Part shown: piece by piece, positions 19,058-26,500 of the stretch
How positions within the stretch are numbered: the first letter of the stretch is position 1
How the letters are laid out: each line of letters begins with the position of its first letter
Source: Arthrobacter sp. Leaf69
GTDB lineage: Bacteria; Actinomycetota; Actinomycetes; Actinomycetales; Micrococcaceae
NCBI RefSeq assembly: GCF_001422645.1
Contig: NZ_LMLR01000001.1
Span: 684,325 to 748,324 of the forward strand
Length of the DNA stretch: 64,000 nucleotides
Reading direction: 5' to 3'
Program-made: the position numbers and the translations under genes
Notes under the pieces: model-generated
What the model saw: the letters and a program-made list of their open reading frames with translations, nothing else
The model's database searches: none
What the model was told of the DNA's origin: nothing

Positions 19058-19549
19058 TCACCCGATTTCCAGCACAGTGACCCGCCAGGCAAGCCTGCTG
19101 CGCTCCAGCCTCAAAGCGACCGCCCGGACCCGCAAGTCCTCAGCCACGACGGCGCTGGCTTCATAGACATCCGCGGATACCTGGCAGGCCCGGACCGAGC
19201 GGACGGAAGGATTGCGGTGCAGCCGTCCTGCGGTGGGCGACGCCCCGCACGGGACCCTGCGGGTCAGTGCTGCCCGGTGCTGCAGGGCCGCGAGACAGCG
19301 CTCGTCAAGCCTGCGGGCAAGCTGCTGCGCCGGCCGGGTGCCCGCCAGCACCTCGATGGCGGCCTGAACCGTGCTGCGAGAAATGGCACAGATCTCCCGT
19401 TCTTCGACGGCCGCGTGCAGAAGTGGCGGCGCAACGGGCCGAGTGTCCGGGCGGTCCGCCGGAGCTTCGCTGCCAGGGACCAGGCGCACGGGGGATGACG
19501 CGGAGGGTAGGGGTTCCGCGGCGGCGCGGGGGCGGGGCATGGCGCTCAT
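19058..19549 (-). CDS. Rv3235-family protein
   Basis: 163 residues, no signal peptide or membrane span. After a Pro/Ala-rich N-terminal half it shows the family core: a helical stretch (AAIEVLAGTRPAQQLARRLD) and SVRSVRACQV followed by DLRVRAVALRLERSRLAWR. This matches what I recall of the actinobacterial Rv3235/DUF6459 family found near secA. Function unknown. The start ATG 19549 has AAGGAAG upstream; a second ATG 9 bases in is possible. It lies 73 bases downstream of the LysM gene on the same strand and is probably co-transcribed with it. Confidence 0.75.
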   Translation of the reverse strand: MSAMPRPRAAAEPLPSASSPVRLVPGSEAPADRPDTRPVAPPLLHAAVEEREICAISRSTVQAAIEVLAGTRPAQQLARRLDERCLAALQHRAALTRRVPCGASPTAGRLHRNPSVRSVRACQVSADVYEASAVVAEDLRVRAVALRLERSRLAWRVTVLEIG

Positions 19550-19622
19550 GGGGCTTCCTTTGCTGTTGTGGGTGGCTGGTGCGGATCACGGTGGTTCATG
19601 GTGGCGCTGGCAGCTATCGGGT

Positions 19623-20417
19623 TTAGGGCGCCGGCGGAACCCGGAGTACCTGGCCGGGCCGCAGGAGATGGGGGTTGTCGCCGATGACGTCCCTGTTGGC
19701 CCGGTAGATCCGGGGCCAGTCCAAGGCGATGTCGACGTCGGAGGCGTAGGGTCCCAGCCGGGCCGCGGACAGGCCCCACAGCGAATCCCCTGAGCGTACT
19801 GTCACCTCAACCCCCCGGCCGGCGGGCTGCTGGAGGCGCCGCGGCCCGCCCGCCAACGGGCCGGGTTCAATGACCGGGGGGAGCGGGCGCCACTGCGGAT
19901 GGGCAACGGCGGGCGCGCCGGGCGGAGCGCCAGTCGCGGCCGGGTCCGGCGTCCGGGTCCACGCGGCAGACGCCGAGGGGGCGGGGGAGGCTGCAACAGG
20001 GAGCGACGACGCTGTCGACATGGACGGCGCGGGTGATGCCGTGGCCAGCGGTGCGGTGAGCAGCTGGAGTCCGACGGCGGCCAAGGCGAGGCGGCGCATG
20101 AATCCGGGGGCGAACTTCCCGGTAGCCGAGGCGGCACGTACCTTCCCGGACCGTTCCAGGAGCGCCGCGGTAACAGCAATGACCAGGGACATGGCCCACC
20201 AGACCGTCACGATCAGGCCGGCCGTGTTCGCCACGAGGCCCAGCTGGTCTTCGAACCCGAGGGACTCGTGGCGTGCCGAGGAGATCCGCCAGCGTTGCAC
20301 CATGCTGCTGCCCGTACCGGCGAGGAACAATCCCAGCAACAACACGACGATGGCCATGGCCAAGTCTGCTCGAAGCACCTGCCGGGGCGTGGATCCCGGG
20401 GTTACCGCTGCTCTCAT
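19623..20417 (-). CDS. Membrane protein with C-terminal LysM domain
   Basis: 264 residues. Hydrophobic segments near 19-38 (LAMAIVVLLLGLFLAGTG), 65-87 (GLIVTVWWAMSLVIAVTAAL) and 110-128 suggest a membrane anchor. A Pro/Ala/Ser linker follows, then one LysM domain at about 205-262 (VRSGDSLWGLSAARLG through NPHLLRPGQVLRVP), the fold that binds glycan chains with GlcNAc. The likely role is binding peptidoglycan outside the membrane. It is divergent from the conserved unknown gene at 20576, sharing an AT-rich 158-base region. Confidence 0.85.
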   Translation of the reverse strand: MRAAVTPGSTPRQVLRADLAMAIVVLLLGLFLAGTGSSMVQRWRISSARHESLGFEDQLGLVANTAGLIVTVWWAMSLVIAVTAALLERSGKVRAASATGKFAPGFMRRLALAAVGLQLLTAPLATASPAPSMSTASSLPVAASPAPSASAAWTRTPDPAATGAPPGAPAVAHPQWRPLPPVIEPGPLAGGPRRLQQPAGRGVEVTVRSGDSLWGLSAARLGPYASDVDIALDWPRIYRANRDVIGDNPHLLRPGQVLRVPPAP

Positions 20418-20539
20418 GTTGTGCCTGCCTCACATCGACGTGACTGCAATTGGTTAGTGTTTGGTGCAGTTTGATGCTGTTGTAAGTAGTTTGATCCCCT
20501 TTGGCTTGTTTTGTCTACAGTTGATCCGAGCGGATGCGG

Positions 20540-20569
20540 TTGACCCGCTAAGACCGGCTCGCCTACGCT
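20540..20569 (+). promoter_or_regulatory. Complete housekeeping promoter for a leaderless mRNA
   Basis: -35 TTGACC (20540-20545), 18-base spacer, -10 TACGCT (20564-20569), then six bases to ATG 20576. There is no Shine-Dalgarno sequence, so transcription probably starts at the start codon. This is the clearest promoter in the window. Confidence 0.75.
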
Positions 20570-20575
20570 GACGCC

Positions 20576-21163
20576 ATGCGCTGGGATGCCCTCTTTGACG
20601 ATCTGGAGACTCAACTGGCCGCCGGAGAGCGGCTGGATCTCGACGCGGAAATCACGGAGCGCACCCGGACGGAGGAGGCGGCGGTGGAGCTCGCGGACAG
20701 GCTTCGCGGCTCGCTCGGTCTGCCTATTACGGTCCGGCTGGCGTCCGGGTCGACGTTCGAGGGGACCCTGAGTCACGCGGGGAGCCAGGCACTGGTGCTG
20801 GATGAACCGCGGCATCAGGTGCTGGTTCCGTACGCGTCGGCAGTCCGTTACCTCGGACTTTCCCGGCTGGCCGTTCCCGAGCCGTCCAGAGTCCGGCAAC
20901 GGCTCGGCCTGGCCAGCGCCCTGCGCGGCCTGGCCCGGGACCGCGCGGCCCTGGCGGTGCTGATTTCGGGCGGCCCGGCAGGGGAGACGACGCTCCACGG
21001 CGTGATTGACCGGGTCGGGCGCGACTACCTCGATTTGGCGGTCACCGGGGATGGCGAGGAGCGAAGGGCGGCCAACGTCCGGCAGCTGGCGACCATTCCC
21101 CTAGCCGCGCTGGCGGGAATCAGGTCGGCCCGGACTCCGGGCTCCTTGGCAGCCGGCTGTTAG
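20576..21163 (+). CDS. Conserved actinobacterial protein of unknown function
   Basis: I do not recognise a named family. 195 residues, soluble. The N-terminal helix MRWDALFDDLETQLAAGERL is followed by EVTERTRTEE-like helical sequence, then a beta-rich part (LPITVRLASGSTFEGTLSHA, ALVLDEPRHQVLVPYASAVR) and a second beta-rich repeat-like segment (AVLISGGPAGETTLHGVIDR, DYLDLAV). The two beta segments resemble each other and could be two SH3/Sm-like barrels (inference). It lies between the divergent LysM gene and the convergent BldC-type gene. The start is fixed by a leaderless promoter. Confidence 0.75.
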   Translation: MRWDALFDDLETQLAAGERLDLDAEITERTRTEEAAVELADRLRGSLGLPITVRLASGSTFEGTLSHAGSQALVLDEPRHQVLVPYASAVRYLGLSRLAVPEPSRVRQRLGLASALRGLARDRAALAVLISGGPAGETTLHGVIDRVGRDYLDLAVTGDGEERRAANVRQLATIPLAALAGIRSARTPGSLAAGC

Positions 21164-21206
21164 GCAGCCGGGCAATGGCGGGACCGCCGCCTGCGGCGCG
21201 TCCGGC

Positions 21207-21422
21207 TCAGCGGGTCTTGGACTTGGCCTCTTCGATCATCCGGCTTGCTTCCGCATACCGCTCCTCAATGTACTGCTCGAGCATCTTCTCCTCGACACGC
21301 CACTGGCCCCGTCCGCCCACCTGGATGGCCTTCAGCTCGCCGCTGCGTACCAGTGCGTAAGCTGCCGGGGCATTGATCTGGAGCTGCTCTGCGACGTCGG
21401 CAAGGGTCAGGAATCGGGGCAT
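21207..21422 (-). CDS. BldC-type MerR-like helix-turn-helix protein
   Basis: Small DNA-binding protein, 71 residues. It is essentially one winged helix-turn-helix domain: LTLADVAEQLQINAPAAYAL (helix-turn-helix), VRSGELKAIQVGGRGQWRVE (wing), then a C-terminal helix. Size and layout match BldC, a developmental regulator in Streptomyces that binds direct repeats as head-to-tail oligomers. Excisionase-type proteins share this fold, but no integrase is nearby. The frame is open upstream to 21521, but ATG 21422 gives the family N-terminus MPRFLTLADVAE. Confidence 0.8.
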   Translation of the reverse strand: MPRFLTLADVAEQLQINAPAAYALVRSGELKAIQVGGRGQWRVEEKMLEQYIEERYAEASRMIEEAKSKTR

Positions 21423-21570
21423 GACACCATTTTGCCACCGATGGCTCCATCTGAGGCCTTTATCCACAGTTTGCACTTCTTTGTTCCCGAGGCTTCCCGT
21501 CAGGGCACGAAGGCGTAACAATGATCATGCCCGGCCAGTGTCGGGCGGCGACTACGGGGGGAGCGGGCGC

Positions 21571-22215
21571 ATGAGTGCGAGCACGGTGGCTGGCGGGGCG
21601 CGGCTGAAGAAACCATCGTGGAAAGATCCCAAGCTCCTTGTTGGCGTTTTGCTCGTCCTCGCCTCCGTTGTGGGGGTCATTTCCCTGGTCGGAGCCGCGG
21701 ACCAGACCGCCGAGGCGTACACCGCACGGGAAGCGATCGCAGTGGGGGAAACGTTGACCGTGGACAAACTGAACCGCGTCCGGGTCCGCCTGGGCGACGT
21801 CGAACAGCACTATCTGACGCCGGCGACCGGTGTGGCTGAAGGACTCGTTGCCGCCCAGAGAATCGGCAAGGACCAGCTGGTGCCCCGCGAGAGCTTCGGG
21901 CAGCCGGACGGCCTGGACCGGAAGCCGGTCGCGGTCACCATCGATGAGGCACTGCCGGCCCAGGCGGTGGCGGGCTCCCGCGTGGACGTCTGGGTGGCAC
22001 TGCCCGACACCCGGAACGGGTTCAGCCAGCCCACCCTGCTGTTGCCCAGCGCAGAAATTGCCCAGATTACGCCGGGCAGCAGCGCCCTGGGGTCCGCCCG
22101 GTCCACCGTCGTCATGGTGCTGGTTGCGGACGAGCAGATGCCGAAGCTGCTGGGAGCGCAGGCCAACAAGGCAAAGATCTCCGTGGTCTGGAACCCGGGA
22201 GGGGCGGGCCGGTGA
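21571..22215 (+). CDS. SAF-domain membrane protein (CpaB/RcpC-like)
   Basis: 214 residues: short cytoplasmic N-terminus, one membrane span near 22-42 (KLLVGVLLVLASVVGVISLV), then an extracytoplasmic SAF domain (AYTAREAIAVGETLTVDKL to VPRESF, about 48-112) and a C-terminal beta-rich part. CpaB/RcpC proteins with SAF domains assemble Flp/tad pili. Here only a CpaE-like gene follows, with no secretin, CpaF or pilin in the window. ATG 21571 is preceded by GGGGGGAGC. The stop overlaps the next GTG (GTGA), indicating translational coupling. Confidence 0.8.
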   Translation: MSASTVAGGARLKKPSWKDPKLLVGVLLVLASVVGVISLVGAADQTAEAYTAREAIAVGETLTVDKLNRVRVRLGDVEQHYLTPATGVAEGLVAAQRIGKDQLVPRESFGQPDGLDRKPVAVTIDEALPAQAVAGSRVDVWVALPDTRNGFSQPTLLLPSAEIAQITPGSSALGSARSTVVMVLVADEQMPKLLGAQANKAKISVVWNPGGAGR

Positions 22216-23522
22216 GCATCCCGGTCGTCACCGTCGGAGACTCGCGCGAAGACCTCGTCGGCCGGCTCGAGCGGCTCCACGGGCCGGTATCCGTGGTGCG
22301 GCGGTGCAGCGAACTGGCGGAACTCTTGGCGGCCTGCCAAGGCGGGCTGGCCCGTGCCGCCGTTGTGGCTGAGGGCAGCGAGGAACTGACGGCGTCGCTG
22401 GTCGACCGGCTGTCCGCCGTCGGCGTCGTCGTCGTTGCGTTGACCGACAGACCGGAGGAAACGGCCCGGCTCCGGGGCATCGGTGTGGCCGCCGAACTGA
22501 CCGGAGTGGACGCCGCGGCGCTGGCCAACCGGATCGAAGCGGCTGTCGCATTGCTGGCGGCAGACCCGCGGCTCCGCCAGGGGGACAACGCCGTACAGGC
22601 CGTCGGCAGCACTGCCGCCGGAAGGTCAGGCGGGACAGCAGGGGAAGCGGCGGAGCGGTCCGCCGAGGGGCGGATCATTGCCGTGTGGGGCCCTGCCGGT
22701 TCGCCCGGCCGGACCATGCTCGCGGCCAACATGGCGGCAGAACTGGCAGCCGAGGGAAAATCGGTGCTGTTGGTGGATGCCGACAGCTACGGTGCCAGCA
22801 TTGCTGCCATGCTTGGTCTGCTGGATGAGGCGGCCGGGCTCGCGCAGGCCTGCCGCCTGGCGGACCAGGGTCTTCTCGACGGGGAGGCCCTGCTCAGGGT
22901 GGCGGTGCCGGTGGTCACCAAAACAGGAATTTTCCACGTGCTGACCGGAATCACTCGTGCGGACCGCTGGACTGAGCTCCGCGCCGCGGCGCTTTCGCTT
23001 GTGCTGGCCAGGGCCCGGCAGGTAGCTGAGGTTATTGTCATCGATACGGGCTTCTGCCTTGAATCCGACGAAGAGCTGAGCTTCGACACCATGGCGCCGC
23101 GCCGGAACGCCGCGACGCTGAGGAGTCTTGAGCTGGCGGACACGGTGTTCGCCGTCGGGGCGGCGGACTCGATTGGCGTTCCGAGGCTGGTCCGTGGCCT
23201 CGCCGAGCTGGAAGCGGCCGTTCCGCACGTGTGTCCGCAGGTGGTGCTGAACAAGGTCCGCCAGTCCGCGGTAGGTCGCTCCCCGGAGCGGCGACTCCGC
23301 GATGCGTGGGAGAGGTACGGCCCTGCCGTCCCGGTTTCGGGGTTCCTCCCGGCGGATCCGGTCTCGACCGATGCGGCACTGCTGTCAGGGTCCCTCTTAC
23401 TGGAGACTGCGCCGGATTCGCCCCTCCGACGGGGTATCGCCGCCTTGGTTTGTGCACCCGCCCAGCGAAACCGCGGATCCTCTGTATTTTCTTCCACATC
23501 GAAGCGCCGCCCAAAGGACTAG
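22212..23522 (+). CDS. CpaE-like P-loop ATPase with altered Walker A
   Basis: 436 residues. The N-terminal receiver-like half (PVVTVGDSREDLVGRLERL, about 1-120) is followed by a MinD/ParA-like domain. The deviant Walker A, normally KGGxGKT, reads GPAGSPGRTM near residues 160-169: the signature lysines are absent and Arg stands at the P-loop Lys position. Switch-like VLLVDADSYGAS and VIVIDTG follow. CpaE localises Flp pilus assembly; this copy sits in a two-gene operon with the SAF protein. Weak or no ATP hydrolysis is possible (inference). Confidence 0.8.
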   Translation: MSIPVVTVGDSREDLVGRLERLHGPVSVVRRCSELAELLAACQGGLARAAVVAEGSEELTASLVDRLSAVGVVVVALTDRPEETARLRGIGVAAELTGVDAAALANRIEAAVALLAADPRLRQGDNAVQAVGSTAAGRSGGTAGEAAERSAEGRIIAVWGPAGSPGRTMLAANMAAELAAEGKSVLLVDADSYGASIAAMLGLLDEAAGLAQACRLADQGLLDGEALLRVAVPVVTKTGIFHVLTGITRADRWTELRAAALSLVLARARQVAEVIVIDTGFCLESDEELSFDTMAPRRNAATLRSLELADTVFAVGAADSIGVPRLVRGLAELEAAVPHVCPQVVLNKVRQSAVGRSPERRLRDAWERYGPAVPVSGFLPADPVSTDAALLSGSLLLETAPDSPLRRGIAALVCAPAQRNRGSSVFSSTSKRRPKD

Positions 23523-23581
23523 GCTCGCCATGAGGGCCGCAACGAAGCGGCCGTGAATTTTCTTTATGGAGGCGTTTGTCG

Positions 23582-26500
23582 ATGTCGTCTGGGTCCAGCG
23601 TGGAGGATCAACCCGTTTCGATCGGTGCCGGAGCAGGCTACCTGAAGGACTACTACGAGCACCTTGCTGAAGAGGATGCCCGCGCCTACCCGGCGGAGCT
23701 GCTCGCCGCACGGGCGCAGACGCACCGCGACACGGCGGCGCAGCGGTTCCCGGGTATCGCCAACATCACCATCGCCGACGAGGCAGACCGCAGTGTCGTC
23801 TATATCGTCACCGACGATACGCCCTTCCTCGTGGACTCGGTCAACGCCGAACTGGTCCGGCAGAAGTCCCCCATCCACCTCGTGATGCACCCGCTGTTCG
23901 TCGTGACCCGCAACCGCGAGAGCGGGGAACTCGTCAAGGTCGCACGGGTTCCCTCACATCTGGGCATCTCCAGTGGCGACACGGCGGCCATGCCGAATCT
24001 CTCGCACCTGATCGCCCAGGGCGACAACGCCTCGCACATGGAATCCTGGATCGCTGTCGAAATCGACCGCGTCGACGACGCGAAGCGCGCGGCGCTGGTG
24101 GAGGGCATCGGCCGGGTGCTCGACGGAGTGCGGGCCGCCGTCGAAGACTGGCCGAAAATGCGGCACAAGGCACTCCAGATCGCGGAGGACCTCGACAAGC
24201 TGGCCAACCCTGCGCAGATCGCCGAACTCCGCCAGGCCCAGGAGCTGCTCCGCTGGCTGGATGACGGGAACTTCACGTTCCTCGGCTACCGCGAGTATGA
24301 CCTCAAGAACGAATCCGGCGAGGACGTCCTGGAACCCCGGGAAGAGAGCGGCCTCGGCCTGCTGCGCGGCGGAGCCGACACCCCGCACCAGATCCAGCAC
24401 CTCACCGAGGCCGGACGGAGGAAGGCCCGCGAAAAGCGCGCCCTCGTCATCACCAAGGCCAACTCCCGCTCCACCGTTCACCGCTCCGCGTACCTGGACT
24501 ACATCGGCGTCAAAAGCTTCGACGCCGCCGGCAACGTCAACGGCGAACGCCGCTTCATCGGGCTCTTCGCCACCACCGCGTACGCCGGATCCGTCCGCGA
24601 CATTCCGGTGGTCCGCGAAAAGGTCGCCGCCGTCCTGAGTGACGCGGGCTTCCCGCCGGACTCGCACTCCGGCAAGGATCTGCTGGGCATCCTCGAAACC
24701 TACCCGCGTGACGAGCTGTTCCAGATCGAAATCCCTGATCTGGCCGCGATCGCGACGGGTATCCAGCGGCTGCAGGAACGGCGCCGGACCCGGCTGTTCC
24801 TCCGCCCGGACATCTATGGACGTTTTATGTCAGCCCTCGTCTATCTTCCGCGTGACCGGTACACCACGAATGTGCGCCTGCGCATCGAGGAAGAGCTGCG
24901 CGAGACCTTCGACGCCGTGTCCATCGACTACGAGGCGCGGATGACGGAGTCCGCCCTGGCCCGGCTCTTCTTCCGGATCCGGCTTCCCAAGAATGCCGAT
25001 GTCAGCAACGTCAACAGCGACGACCTTGAAAAGCGCCTGGTCCGGGCGGCCCGCTCGTGGAGCGAGGGCATCGCCGAGGTCCTGCATGCCCGTGCCGAGG
25101 GCGTTCAGGACGACGGCGCCCAGGAGCTTGCCGCCGTGTGGGCCGAGGCCTTCCCCGCGACCTACCGGGTGGACTATGAGGTGGAGGATGCCCTGGAGGA
25201 CATCGCCCGCTTCGAGAAGTACGGAGCCGCCGCAGAGCGGGCCGGGGAGACTGTTGAGGAACAGCCCGGCGTCCACGTCTATCTGCCCCAGGGCGCCGGT
25301 GCGACGCTCGAAGAGGACGCGCGGGTCAAGCTCTACATGCTGGACCCCAAGAGTCTGAGCCAGATCCTGCCTTTCTTCCACAACCTGGGCCTGGAGGTCC
25401 TGGACGAGCGCCCGTTCGAGATCGAGACGTCGGACCACCGCGACTTCTTCCTCTACGACCTGGGCCTGAAGTACCCGGCAGGGGTGGACCCGATCAAAAC
25501 GGGGCAGCTGCTGGCGGATTCCTTTGGTGCCGCGGTGTCCGGCGCCGTGGAATCGGACAGCTTCGACCGGCTGGTTCTGCGCGAGGGGATGCACTGGCGC
25601 CAGGTGGTTGTGTTGCGCGCCTACGCCAAGTACATGCGGCAGATGGGCAACACCAACTCCTACGGGTTCCTGGCTGACACGCTGCTGGCCAACCCTGATG
25701 TCAACCGCGGGCTCAGCGCCCTGTTCGAGGCCCGCTTCGATCCTTCGCTGGGCGAGGACGAGCGCCGGCTCCGGCAGAAGGAGGTCCTCGCCGGACTGGA
25801 CGCGGCGATCGAACAGGTCGCAACCCTCGACGCCGACCGTGTGCTGCGCACCTTCAAGAACCTGATCCTGGCGACGCTGCGGACCAACTACTACCAGAAC
25901 AAGCCGCACCTCAGTTTCAAGCTGGACCCGGCCGCCATCGATGGCCTCCCGTTCCCCACTCCGATGTTCGAGATCTGGGTCTACTCGCCCCGCGTCGAGG
26001 GTGTGCACCTGCGATTCGGCAAGGTGGCCCGCGGCGGCCTGCGCTGGTCTGACCGCCGCGAGGATTTCCGCACGGAAATCCTTGGCCTGGTCAAGGCCCA
26101 GACGGTCAAAAACGCCGTGATCGTGCCCACCGGGGCCAAGGGCGGGTTCTACGCCAAGCAGCTACCGGATCCCGCCGCGGACCGCAGCGCCTGGATGGCC
26201 GAGGGCGTCGAAAGCTACAAAACTTTCATCCGCGGCCTCCTGGATGTCACCGACAACCTCGTCACGTCGCCGGAAGGCGAGCGGCTGGTGCCGCCCGCCG
26301 ACGTCGTACGGCATGACGACGACGATTCCTACCTCGTGGTCGCGGCCGACAAGGGGACGGCGTCATTCTCGGACATCGCCAACGGCCTGGCCGCGGAGTA
26401 CGGTTTCTGGCTGGGAGACGCCTTCGCCTCCGGCGGCTCGGTCGGCTACGACCACAAGGCCATGGGCATCACCGCCCGCGGTGCCTGGGAGTCGGTCAAG

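Noticed and set aside
21207-21422. Excisionase of an integrated element
   Set aside because: The fold is shared with excisionases, but no integrase, attachment repeat or tRNA is nearby, and length and sequence fit BldC.
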